From Acidilutibacter cellobiosedens (GTDB taxonomy: Bacteria; Bacillota; Clostridia; Tissierellales; Acidilutibacteraceae), in NCBI RefSeq assembly GCF_004103715.1, contig NZ_CP035282.1, forward strand, positions 1,292,673 to 1,356,672: a stretch of 64,000 bases of DNA. The letters are read 5' to 3'. This document shows positions 7,971 to 15,735 of the stretch, one piece after another. The position numbers were made by a program, and so were the translations under genes. The notes below the pieces were generated by a model that was not told where the DNA came from, did not search any database, and was given only the letters and a program-made list of their open reading frames with translations. Position 1 is the first letter of the stretch. The number at the start of each line of letters is the position of its first letter.

Positions 7971-9065
7971 ATGAAAAAAAATATTACAATTAGTTTGTGC
8001 ATGATAGCAAAAAATGAAGAAGATGTATTATATAGATGTTTAAATTCTGTGGCAAGAGCTGTTGATGAGATAGTAATAGTCGATACGGGCTCAACAGATA
8101 AAACCAAAGATATAGCTCAGAATTTTAATGCACATATATATGATTTCCCCTGGGAAGATGATTTTTCAAAAGCACGTAATTTTTCTTTTGGAAAAGCAAC
8201 AAAAGATTATATATTATGGATGGATGCAGATGATATAATGAAAGAAGAAGATATGAGAGAATTAATAGACTTAAAAAGTAAATTTGATACTACAATAGAT
8301 TCAGTTACTATGAATTATGTATTAGAAGAAGATGAAGATGGGAATTCTGTATTTTCTTTACGCAGAAACAGACTTGTCAAAAGAGCAAACAATTATATGT
8401 GGATTGGAGCGGTTCATGAATATTTGAATGTTTATGGCAACATTATAAATTCAAATATTTCCATATATCATAAAAAGGTAAAAAACAGTGGAGACAGAAA
8501 TTTAAAAATATATGAGAACAGATTGAAGAATGGAGAAATGTTTAATACGAGAGATATATTTTATTATGGGAATGAGCTTTATTATAATAACTTTATTCCT
8601 AAGGCCATAGCACAGTATAAAAAATTTTTGGAAACAGAGGATGGCTGGGTGGAAGATAAAAAAACTGCTTGTGCCAATCTGGCGGATTGTTTTTACAGAA
8701 TAGGTGATTTCAAGAATGAATTGAGATATTCATTTAAAAGTTTCGAGTATGGGATTCCCAGAGCTGATTTCTGCTGTAGAGTAGGATATCATTTTTTAAA
8801 CAATAAGCAATACGATGAAGCTATATTTTGGTATAGTTTGGCGACCAATCTTCCTTTAGAAGAAAATAGCTGGGGATTGATAAATAATATATGTTTTACG
8901 TGGCTTCCTCATATACAGCTATGTGTTTGCTATTCTGCAAAGGAAGAATACGAGAAAGCATACCGCCATAATAAAATTGCAGAAAAATATGCTCCAAACA
9001 GTAATATGGTAAAGCAAAACAAGATGTTCTTGGAAAAGGTGTTGTCGATTTCGAGCAGATTGTGA
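7971..9065 (+). CDS. Family 2 glycosyltransferase with TPR-like C-terminus
   Basis: The 364-residue protein starts with the GT2 signature ISLCMIAKNEEDVLYRCLNS, followed by IVDTGSTDKT near residue 37 and the metal-binding DxD in LWMDADD near 85. The C-terminal ~170 residues are helical and TPR-like (GNELYYNNFIPKAIAQYKKF, NKQYDEAIFWYS). This architecture matches SunS/BclA-type glycosyltransferases that modify spore or peptide substrates. It begins directly after the collagen-like gene with its own AAAGGAGG site, so modifying Thr residues of that protein is the natural inference. No membrane segment is seen. Confidence 0.85.
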   Translation: MKKNITISLCMIAKNEEDVLYRCLNSVARAVDEIVIVDTGSTDKTKDIAQNFNAHIYDFPWEDDFSKARNFSFGKATKDYILWMDADDIMKEEDMRELIDLKSKFDTTIDSVTMNYVLEEDEDGNSVFSLRRNRLVKRANNYMWIGAVHEYLNVYGNIINSNISIYHKKVKNSGDRNLKIYENRLKNGEMFNTRDIFYYGNELYYNNFIPKAIAQYKKFLETEDGWVEDKKTACANLADCFYRIGDFKNELRYSFKSFEYGIPRADFCCRVGYHFLNNKQYDEAIFWYSLATNLPLEENSWGLINNICFTWLPHIQLCVCYSAKEEYEKAYRHNKIAEKYAPNSNMVKQNKMFLEKVLSISSRL

Positions 9066-9090
9066 TAACAGGTGATAATATGATAATAAA

Positions 9091-9127
9091 CCCGTATAAT
9101 TCGATATAGAGGATATGCGGGTTTTAG
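9091..9127 (+). terminator. Terminator after the glycosyltransferase gene
   Basis: CCCGTATA (9091-9098) pairs with TATGCGGG (9114-9121) with one G-U pair, followed by TTTTAG. Confidence 0.6.
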
Positions 9128-9275
9128 AATTTTATATATTTTATTTAGTGTTGTATAATTGTATAACTGTTTTCTTTGTTGAATGGTGGGGTATTATAAT
9201 ATTGGTTGTTTTTTGATTATATTAATTATAGTTTTACCATATAAGAAAATCGGAACTTTGGGAGGAACATAGTTT

Positions 9276-10217
9276 ATGAAGAAATTTGCGACTTTTATTT
9301 TATTTTTTTTGATTATTGCTGTTACTGTTACGGGATGCGGAAATATAAGAAATAAAGATTATATGTTTGAAGATAATGGGAAATACAAAGTAGTTACTAC
9401 TACAACTATGCTTACAGATTTGGTAAAGAAAATAGGAGGTAAATACATAGACGTTTATGGCTTAATGGGACCGGGGATAGATCCTCATTTGTATAAAGCA
9501 AGTGCAGGGGATGTTATACTAATGCAAAAAGCTGATATGATAGTATATGGAGGTCTAAATTTGGAAGGAAAAATGGGAGAAGTATTTGAAAATTTGAGAG
9601 ATATAGACAAACTGGTAGTTTGTGCTGCTGATGGAATAGATAAAAAAAATTTGATTAAAGTTGATGGTGATTCAAATGTTTACGACCCTCATGTTTGGTT
9701 CGATGTAAATATATGGGAAGATGAAGCAATAGAGGTTGCAAAAGGATTAAAGAAACTGGATAAAAAACATTCGAAAGAATTCGATGCCAATTTAGAGAGT
9801 TATCTTTCAGAACTAAAAGAACTGAATAATTATATAGTTAAAAGAGTATCAGAAATTCCTGAAGATAAAAGAATACTTATAACTGCTCACGATGCATTTA
9901 ATTATTTTGCGAAAGCATATGGGTTTAAAGTTAAAGGGCTTCAGGGTATAAGTACTTCAGCTGAAGCAGGGACCTCAAATGTACGCCAGTTGTCCGATTT
10001 TATCGTAGAACATCAAATTAAAGCCGTATTTATTGAAACCTCAATACCGAAGAAAAACATGGAGGCATTGCAAGAAGCTGTGGAAGCTAAAAATTTTCAG
10101 GTTAAAATCGGAGGAGAATTATATTCGGATTCTCTGGGAGACCCGGATACCAGTGCAGGGACGTATATAGGCACATTCAAACATAATATTGATACTATTG
10201 TTGATGCATTAAAATAA
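9276..10217 (+). CDS. troA: Metal ABC transporter substrate-binding lipoprotein (TroA/MntA type)
   Basis: The 313-residue protein has a lipoprotein signal peptide ending in TVTGC (Cys at residue 21). It contains the cluster A-I metal-binding layout: His in GIDPHLYKAS (near 72), His in YDPHVWFDV (near 139), Glu in STSAEAGT (near 230) and Asp in SLGDPDTSAGTY (near 290). Such proteins bind manganese, zinc or iron; the DPHLYK motif and the neighbours favour manganese, by inference. GGGAGG precedes the ATG. First gene of a four-gene operon with ATPase and two permeases. Confidence 0.88.
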   Translation: MKKFATFILFFLIIAVTVTGCGNIRNKDYMFEDNGKYKVVTTTTMLTDLVKKIGGKYIDVYGLMGPGIDPHLYKASAGDVILMQKADMIVYGGLNLEGKMGEVFENLRDIDKLVVCAADGIDKKNLIKVDGDSNVYDPHVWFDVNIWEDEAIEVAKGLKKLDKKHSKEFDANLESYLSELKELNNYIVKRVSEIPEDKRILITAHDAFNYFAKAYGFKVKGLQGISTSAEAGTSNVRQLSDFIVEHQIKAVFIETSIPKKNMEALQEAVEAKNFQVKIGGELYSDSLGDPDTSAGTYIGTFKHNIDTIVDALK

Positions 10218-10243
10218 ATAATTAAAGTAGAGGGGATGAAAAG

Positions 10244-10981
10244 GTGGACAATAATGAGTATATAGTAAAAGTTGAAGATATGACCGTGGTATATCAGGTT
10301 AAACCTGTTTTATGGGATATAGATCTTAAAATACCAAAAGGGGTTTTAATGGCAATAGTAGGCCCTAACGGAGCAGGGAAATCTACACTAATTAAGGCTA
10401 TGCTTGGACTCATTAAACCTATATCAGGAAATGTATTATTTGACGGTAAACCATATAAAGAACAGAGAAGCCATATAGCTTATGTGCCTCAAAGCGGGAG
10501 TGTTGATTGGGATTTTCCTACAAATGTATTGGATGTAGTTCTTATGGGGCGTTACGGAGCATTAGGATGGATAAAGAGACCTTCTCATGATGATAAGATT
10601 AAATCAATAGAAGCCTTAGAGAAATTAGGAATGAAGGAATTTGCAGACAGGCAGATAAGCCAGCTTTCCGGAGGACAGCAGCAGAGAGTTTTTCTTGCAA
10701 GAGCTCTTGTTCAAGATGTTGATATATATTTTATGGATGAACCCTTTAAGGGAGTGGATGCGAAAACTGAAAAGGCGATAATATCTCTTTTAAAGGAACT
10801 AAGGGAAAGAGGCAAAACTGTAATAGTAGTGCATCATGATCTTCAAACTGTTCCGGAATATTTTGATTGGGTAACTTTGCTGAATACTCAAATAATAGAT
10901 AGCGGTCCTGTTAATGTGGTATTTACTGAAGAGAATTTAAAGAAAACTTATAGAAGTACCGGACAAATTTTGAAAAGGTAG
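10244..10981 (+). CDS. troB: Metal ABC transporter ATP-binding protein (TroB/MntB type)
   Basis: A 245-residue ABC ATPase with Walker A GPNGAGKST near residue 43, Q-loop VPQSGSVDWDFP near 83, signature LSGGQQQR near 144, and Walker B VDIYFMDEP near 165. The sequence VPQSGSVDWDFPTNVLDVVLMGRYG is typical of metal-chelate-type importers. Start is GTG at 10244 after GAGGGG. It energises the two permeases encoded just downstream. Confidence 0.9.
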   Translation: MDNNEYIVKVEDMTVVYQVKPVLWDIDLKIPKGVLMAIVGPNGAGKSTLIKAMLGLIKPISGNVLFDGKPYKEQRSHIAYVPQSGSVDWDFPTNVLDVVLMGRYGALGWIKRPSHDDKIKSIEALEKLGMKEFADRQISQLSGGQQQRVFLARALVQDVDIYFMDEPFKGVDAKTEKAIISLLKELRERGKTVIVVHHDLQTVPEYFDWVTLLNTQIIDSGPVNVVFTEENLKKTYRSTGQILKR

Positions 10982-10988
10982 GGATAGT

Positions 10989-12119
10989 ATGGATATATTA
11001 CAGATAATTTTGAGAGATTATACTTTAAGAATAGTAGCATTGGGTTCCGGAATTTTAGGGATAATAAGCGGAGTTGTGGGAAGTTTTGCGGTTATCAGAA
11101 AGGAGAGCTTGATAGGAGATTCGGTTTCTCACTCGGCTCTTTTGGGAATTGCTTTGGTTTTTCTTATTACTCAAACTAAGACAACTGAATTTTTGCTTTT
11201 CGGTGCTCTGATGTCCGGTCTTGCCGCTACATTTTTAATTCTTTTTATAGTAAGATATTCAAGAATAAAATTTGATAGTGCTTTAGCTTTAGTACTTTCT
11301 GTTTTTTTCGGAGGTGGAATAGCACTTTTGACCTATATTCAGAAAATACCAAATGCAAATCAAGCTGGACTGGATAAATTTATTTTTGGTCAGGCGTCAA
11401 CTTTATTGAAAAGAGAAGTTTGGATGATGGGAGTCCTTGGAATTATAATAATAACTTTGATTATTATATTTTGGAAGGAATTTAAAATAATTTCTTTTGA
11501 TCCTGAATTTGCAGAAAGTATTGGGTTTTCAGTCAAAAAAATAACTATGATCCTTTCGGGAATAACAGTAGCAACTATAGTTGTAGGTCTTCAAACTGTG
11601 GGAGTTATTTTGATGAGTTCTATGCTTATAGCTCCGGCTGTGGCTGCCAGACAGTGGACCGATAAACTTTCCGTTATGGTTATATTATCAGCAATGTTTG
11701 GAGCAATATCGGGAATTTTAGGAACTATATTAAGTTCAATAGTATCCGAGCTTCCCACAGGACCTATGATAGTAATGGTTATAAGTGTAATAGTGATGAT
11801 AAGTTTATTATTTGCACCGAACAGAGGGCTTATATGGAAATATTTTAAAGAAAGGAAAAATCAAAAAGAGGTAAGCGAAGATAAGATTTTAATTAATTTA
11901 TATAATTTAGCAATGAATCACAAGGAATTGTATCACGGTCATGAAATTTCGGCAATAAAACCTTATAGTGCAAAAGTAAAAGGAGAATCACAGATTGTTT
12001 ATATATTACAGAATTTGTCGGAAAGGAATCTTGTACAGAAAGATATTTTTGATAAATGGAAGATTACCGAAGAGGGGATAAAATACGTTCAAGATTATTT
12101 TGGAAAGGAGGAAGAATAA
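10989..12119 (+). CDS. troC: Metal ABC transporter permease with C-terminal winged-helix-like tail (TroC type)
   Basis: Residues ~1-285 form an ABC-3 family permease with about eight membrane segments (GSFAVIRKESLIGDSVSHSALLGIAL near 32, ending SLLFAPNRGLIWK). The remaining ~90 residues are soluble and look like a winged-helix domain (DKILINLYNLAMNH, IVYILQNLSERNLV, DKWKITEEGIKYVQDYF), similar to DtxR-like fusions known in some TroC proteins. The tail could sense cytoplasmic metal or gate the transporter; that is inference. The stop is immediately followed by the ATG of troD. Confidence 0.87.
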   Translation: MDILQIILRDYTLRIVALGSGILGIISGVVGSFAVIRKESLIGDSVSHSALLGIALVFLITQTKTTEFLLFGALMSGLAATFLILFIVRYSRIKFDSALALVLSVFFGGGIALLTYIQKIPNANQAGLDKFIFGQASTLLKREVWMMGVLGIIIITLIIIFWKEFKIISFDPEFAESIGFSVKKITMILSGITVATIVVGLQTVGVILMSSMLIAPAVAARQWTDKLSVMVILSAMFGAISGILGTILSSIVSELPTGPMIVMVISVIVMISLLFAPNRGLIWKYFKERKNQKEVSEDKILINLYNLAMNHKELYHGHEISAIKPYSAKVKGESQIVYILQNLSERNLVQKDIFDKWKITEEGIKYVQDYFGKEEE

Positions 12120-13232
12120 ATGCAGCCACAGTTGGAAATTCAAATTATTGCGGTAATAGTATCGGTAGCGTGTTCTCTTCCGGGAGTGTTTTTAGTACTG
12201 AGAAAGATGTCAATGATGTCCGATGCAATAACCCATACAATTTTGCTTGGAATAGTAATAGCTTTTTTTATGGTCCATAGTCTTACATCGCCTCTGCTTA
12301 TAATAGGAGCCGCCGCAGTAGGAGTTCTTACTGGATTTTTAACTGAAATGCTTCATAATACCAGGCTTATGTCGGAGGATTCGGCTATAGGAATTGTATT
12401 TCCATTTCTTTTTAGTATAGCCATTATAATAATTTCAAAATATGCAGGCTTGGTTCACCTGGATACGGATTCGGTATTGTTAGGAGAATTGGCTTTTGCT
12501 CCATTTGACAGGATGAGAGTGTTTGGGATAGATATAGGGGCCAAAGCTATTTATTCCATGGGAGCAATTCTTATTATGAATATTTTATTTGTAACTATAT
12601 TCTTCAAGGAATTAAAAATAGTAACTTTTGATCCTACCTTAGCTTCAGTTTTGGGATTTTCTCCAATACTAATACATTATCTTCTTATGACAGTTGTTTC
12701 TATAACGGCAGTAGGGTCTTTTCAAGCAGTAGGTTCAATTTTGGTTGTAGCATTTATGATAGGCCCTCCCGTAATAGCATACCTTCTTACAGATAATTTA
12801 AAACACATGGTTTTAATAGCAGCTTTGGCAGGAGCAGCAAGTGGAATATCAGGATATCAATTTGCATCCATTTTTGATATATCCATAGCAGGGTCTATGG
12901 CAATTATGGTTGGGACAATATTTTTAATAGTATTTATATTTGCTCCTGAGAGAGGACTTTTGACTACTATAAAAAGAAGAAAACATCAAAAAGTAGATTT
13001 CGCGGAGAAATCTTTGATATTTCATATATATAACCATGAAGGCACTGATAATGAGTATATAGAATGCGGAGTAAATACTATTAAAGATCATCTTCATTGG
13101 GATAATGATTTTTTGAATTTTATAGTAGAAAAATTAAAAAGGGAAGAAAAAATATGTATAGAAGATAACGTAATAAAGTTAACCAAATCGGGAAGAGAAT
13201 ATGGAATAAAAAGTATGAGTCAGTTATTTTAA
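12120..13232 (+). CDS. troD: Metal ABC transporter permease with C-terminal winged-helix-like tail (TroD type)
   Basis: The 370-residue protein repeats the design of its neighbour: an ABC-3 permease (residues ~1-280; LPGVFLVLRKMSMMSDAITHTILLGIV near 20, ending FIFAPERGLL) followed by a ~85-residue soluble tail with SLIFHIYNHEG, FLNFIVEKLKREEKI and VIKLTKSGREYG, resembling a degenerate winged-helix domain. The pair would form the heterodimeric membrane channel. A hairpin (13239-13266) follows. Confidence 0.86.
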   Translation: MQPQLEIQIIAVIVSVACSLPGVFLVLRKMSMMSDAITHTILLGIVIAFFMVHSLTSPLLIIGAAAVGVLTGFLTEMLHNTRLMSEDSAIGIVFPFLFSIAIIIISKYAGLVHLDTDSVLLGELAFAPFDRMRVFGIDIGAKAIYSMGAILIMNILFVTIFFKELKIVTFDPTLASVLGFSPILIHYLLMTVVSITAVGSFQAVGSILVVAFMIGPPVIAYLLTDNLKHMVLIAALAGAASGISGYQFASIFDISIAGSMAIMVGTIFLIVFIFAPERGLLTTIKRRKHQKVDFAEKSLIFHIYNHEGTDNEYIECGVNTIKDHLHWDNDFLNFIVEKLKREEKICIEDNVIKLTKSGREYGIKSMSQLF

Positions 13233-13238
13233 GAATTG

Positions 13239-13266
13239 GAGATTAATTTTTAATGAAATTAATCTC
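13239..13266 (+). terminator. Stem at the end of the tro operon (T-tract missing)
   Basis: GAGATTAATTT (13239-13249) pairs perfectly with AAATTAATCTC (13256-13266). Instead of a T-run, the sequence switches at once to GC-richer DNA, so the terminator may have been cut by an insertion. Confidence 0.5.
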
Positions 13267-13438
13267 TATCCGACAGCCAACAGACGATAATGTATACTCT
13301 AATTATACCGCTGTTACCGCCCGTTGGAAAGGATGTCGCTTTGACAGAATGCTTGTTTCAAACTCTGCCTTGCTTATCGGCATCATGTTGAAGCAAGCGG
13401 GCAAAGGTGGACACAATATCGCCCTCCTTGCTACCTTT

Positions 13439-13676
13439 AGCACAAATATTACAAGATTTTTTTACGCCGCAATTTCTAATCGCACAGTCCCCACACATTT
13501 TTTCTGAATGAGTATCAGAATGGCAACCCAAGCAAAACATATCATCTTTTGAAAATACACAAGTGTCAGTTGAATACTCTTTTGCCAATCTGATTTGTTC
13601 TTCATCATTATTGTTGAATTGTGGCAAGGTAAACAAGACATTCGCCACAATTCAAACCACAATATGCTAAATCCAT
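13439..13676 (-). pseudogene. DUF3795 family protein, frameshifted and truncated
   Basis: Translation from ATG 13676 (overlapping the upstream stop as TAATG) gives a Cys-rich start with CGLNCGEC, but runs into TAA after 22 codons. Homology continues in another frame with NNDEEQIRLAKEYSTD, CLGCHSD, MCGDCAIRNCGVKKSCNIC; dropping one base near 13612-13616 joins both parts. The protein breaks off after ICA, where the usual C-terminal CxxYPC block is replaced by unrelated sequence. DUF3795 proteins are small Cys-rich, probably metal-binding proteins of unknown function. Both lesions suggest a decayed gene; a sequencing error could explain the frameshift but not the truncation. Confidence 0.65.
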
Positions 13677-14026
13677 TAAAACAACTCCTCCCCTAAATAC
13701 TTGTCATGTGGCACTACCAAGCATTTTTCGATAGCTTTCCAATAGCTTTCGTACAGGCTTTTTTGTGCAGTACCATAGTTCTCAATAGTATCAAACTCCC
13801 AATAAAGCATATAACGAACACTCTTTACAATACGGGTTACCTTATGTGGTGGAAGTCCCTCTTTGATCAAAGAAAAATCGTTAATATTGTGTGTTCTTTT
13901 AATAAAGCGTAGCAGTAATACACCCTCTAACTGCTTCATGAATTGGACAGCTTCTTTCATGAGAGTTTCAAATTCATTAACTTTGTCTGGCTTGACTTGG
14001 TAAATACATATTTCAGAAAATGACAT
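13676..14026 (-). CDS. Small alpha/beta-barrel (ABM-like) monooxygenase-family protein
   Basis: A 116-residue protein starting MSFSEICIYQVKPDKVNEFE, a pattern typical of the dimeric alpha-beta barrel superfamily (antibiotic biosynthesis monooxygenase-like), with a later LYWEFDTIENYGTAQKS segment. Activity is unknown; many such proteins are detoxifying or quinol-type oxygenases. AAAGGAGGG precedes the ATG on the minus strand, with a perfect -10 TATAAT and a palindrome further upstream. It is translationally coupled to the broken DUF3795 gene. Base composition is higher in GC than the flanks, consistent with acquisition. Confidence 0.6.
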   Translation of the reverse strand: MSFSEICIYQVKPDKVNEFETLMKEAVQFMKQLEGVLLLRFIKRTHNINDFSLIKEGLPPHKVTRIVKSVRYMLYWEFDTIENYGTAQKSLYESYWKAIEKCLVVPHDKYLGEELF

Positions 14027-14048
14027 CCTTTTTCCCTCCTTTGCCTTT

Positions 14049-14088
14049 ATTATATCTCATGGAATGCGACATGTGTATGTCGCATTCC
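14049..14088 (-). promoter_or_regulatory. Promoter with operator-like palindrome for the ABM-like gene
   Basis: On the minus strand a perfect TATAAT (complement of 14049-14054) lies just ahead of the ABM-like gene. Six bases upstream begins a perfect 12-base inverted repeat (GGAATGCGACAT / ATGTCGCATTCC, 14061-14088, loop of four), covering the spacer and the poor -35. This is a typical layout for a repressor or MerR-like activator site. No regulator gene is adjacent. Confidence 0.55.
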
Positions 14089-14142
14089 TAAAAATAAATG
14101 ATTTGCCGCTTTTTACCCTTGTCACTATTGCACAAGCAGGGC

Positions 14143-14192
14143 TGGTGTATATACACCAACACATTTTTAAGATTTTCCTGTACGGGAAAATC
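14143..14192. repeat. Cluster of two further palindromes
   Basis: A perfect 16-base palindrome TGGTGTATATACACCA (14143-14158) is followed by GATTTTCC/GGAAAATC arms (14171-14192). Downstream is a GC-richer stretch (14205-14240) with GGGCTAGCCACCCCAAA. No ORF of note runs through. It may be a remnant of a mobilisation or origin region; that is speculation. Confidence 0.4.
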
Positions 14193-14450
14193 TCAAAAAT
14201 TGTTTGTTGGGCTAGCCACCCCAAACCCGGCTTAGGAGCAGTATCACCTTCAGGATCAGATATATTTCTACTGCCGCTAAACATTTTTTAGAAATCTTTA
14301 AATCATAAATATGAAATTTTTAGTTGATTTAATTACAAGACATGCGGTAAAATAGTATTCATAATATGAAGATATCATATTCGCCAATAGAAAGGCGGAT
14401 TTAATTTATTAAGAAAATAATATTTTCTAATATAGAAGGAGAGAATAGCA

Positions 14451-14675
14451 ATGTCAAATGAAATCAAATATGAAGTTATCGAAAAAATAGGGGTGATTTC
14501 AGGCGTGGATAAAAAGTGGCAGAAGGAATTGAACTTAATAAGCTGGAATGGCAGAGAGCCTAAATATGATATCAGAGACTGGGATTCAAGTCATGAAAAG
14601 ATGGGTAAAGGAGTCACTTTTACAAGAGATGAATTAAAAAGGCTAAGAGATATATTAATTGATCTTGAGCTTTAG
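14451..14675 (+). CDS. YdbC/PC4-like single-stranded nucleic-acid-binding protein
   Basis: A 74-residue protein matching the YdbC family: IGVISGVDKKWQKELNLISWNGREPKYDIRDW, then GKGVTFTRDELKRLRDIL. YdbC of Lactococcus has a PC4-like fold and binds single-stranded DNA; its cellular role is not clear. AGAAGGAGAG precedes the ATG. A TTGATT-18-TAAAAT promoter lies at 14324-14353. It is followed 24 bases later by msrA, so the two are probably cotranscribed. Confidence 0.85.
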   Translation: MSNEIKYEVIEKIGVISGVDKKWQKELNLISWNGREPKYDIRDWDSSHEKMGKGVTFTRDELKRLRDILIDLEL

Positions 14676-14699
14676 GTATAAAAATGAGGAGGGAAAGAA

Positions 14700-15170
14700 A
14701 TGAAAGATATAGTTTTTGCAGGAGGATGTTTTTGGGGAGTGGAAGAATATATGTCGAGAATAGAAGGAGTTGTAGATACAAAGGTCGGTTATGCTAACGG
14801 TATCAAAGCTAATCCTTCTTATGAGGAAGTATGTACTGGGACAACAGGTCACGCCGAATCATGCTATGTAAAGTTTGATGAAAATAAAATCACCCTTGAG
14901 GAACTTCTTCACAGGTTTTGGAAAATAATTGACCCTACATTGGTGAATAGGCAAGCTGGAGATACAGGAGAGCAATACAGAACAGGAATTTATTACATTG
15001 ATGAGAAGGATTTGCCGATTATACTTAAAACCTTGGAAGAAGAGAAAAATAAATATGAAAAACCCATAGTCACGGAAATAGAGCCATTAAAATGTTTCTA
15101 CGACGCGGAAGAATACCACCAAAAATATTTGAAAAAGAATCCGAATGGATATTGTCATATTAAATTTTAG
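14700..15170 (+). CDS. msrA: Peptide-methionine (S)-S-oxide reductase MsrA
   Basis: MsrA reduces the S-epimer of methionine sulfoxide in proteins. The 156-residue protein carries the active-site GGCFWG with catalytic Cys10, and the conserved [19 protein letters not shown], and [10 protein letters not shown] blocks. Two C-terminal cysteines (near residues 132 and 152) are candidates for resolving Cys. GGAGGG precedes the ATG. It is grouped with the free-methionine-R-sulfoxide reductase, giving a small oxidative repair operon. Confidence 0.95.
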   Translation: MKDIVFAGGCFWGVEEYMSRIEGVVDTKVGYANGIKANPSYEEVCTGTTGHAESCYVKFDENKITLEELLHRFWKIIDPTLVNRQAGDTGEQYRTGIYYIDEKDLPIILKTLEEEKNKYEKPIVTEIEPLKCFYDAEEYHQKYLKKNPNGYCHIKF

Positions 15171-15237
15171 ATGAATTAAGTAAAATATGAGGAATAGGAA
15201 TAGACAGCTATACCTTATTTAAGGGGGAGGAAATGAT

Positions 15238-15735
15238 ATGTTTAAACTGGAAACGGTCAATGGCATGAACGATGAGGGAAAATTAGAATATATGAATATT
15301 TTGCTTAAGGGACAAGTTAGTTCGGAAAAAGACAGCATAGCAATTCTTTCAAATGCTTCTGCAATTATCATGTCCTGTGTCGACAGGCTTAATTGGTCTG
15401 GGTTTTATATAATGAGGAACGGAGTTTTGGTTTTAGGACCGTTTCAAGGGCTTCCCGCATGTAATAGAATTGAGATAGGAAGTGGAGTATGCGGAACAGC
15501 AGTTGAGGAAAAAAGAGTATTGAGAGTAGATGATGTACACCAGTTTTCCGGCCATATTGCCTGCGACAGTGCTTCTCAGTCGGAACTTGTTCTTCCAATA
15601 ATTAAAAAAGGCAGAGTTTACGGAGTACTGGATTTGGACAGCCCTGAAAAAAGCAGGTTTACTGAATTGGAAGAAAAATATTTTTTGAAATTTGTAACGA
15701 TATTAATTGATCATGTGGATTGGGAAACAGTTTAG
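15238..15735 (+). CDS. Free methionine-(R)-sulfoxide reductase (GAF-domain fRMsr)
   Basis: This 165-residue protein is a single GAF domain with the fRMsr features: NWSGFYIM near residue 58, GPFQGLPAC near 75, GSGVCGTAVEE near 90, HIACDSASQSELVLPI near 108 and GVLDLDSP. The three conserved cysteines in LPAC, GVCG and HIACD are those used for catalysis. It reduces free Met-R-O, complementing the MsrA next to it. Start ATG follows GGGGGAGG. Its stop overlaps the stop of the convergent recX gene by a few bases. Confidence 0.9.
   Translation: MFKLETVNGMNDEGKLEYMNILLKGQVSSEKDSIAILSNASAIIMSCVDRLNWSGFYIMRNGVLVLGPFQGLPACNRIEIGSGVCGTAVEEKRVLRVDDVHQFSGHIACDSASQSELVLPIIKKGRVYGVLDLDSPEKSRFTELEEKYFLKFVTILIDHVDWETV

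Larger units (their letters stand above)
13268..14290. other. Foreign-looking patch with broken genes and palindromes
   Basis: Between the tro operon and ydbC, base composition rises clearly above the flanks. The patch holds an intact monooxygenase-like gene, a frameshifted and truncated DUF3795 gene, an unexplained tail (13268-13438), and a cluster of palindromes (14061-14192). No transposase is present. It looks like the remnant of a mobile or acquired segment. Confidence 0.5.

Noticed and set aside
13253-13507. 84-residue plus-strand ORF after troD
   Set aside because: It runs antisense to the broken DUF3795 gene, has no ribosome binding site and starts inside the tro terminator stem.
14057-14291. 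Overlapping 75-residue ORFs on both strands in the palindrome region
   Set aside because: They are mirror images over palindromes, have no ribosome binding site and no recognisable motif.
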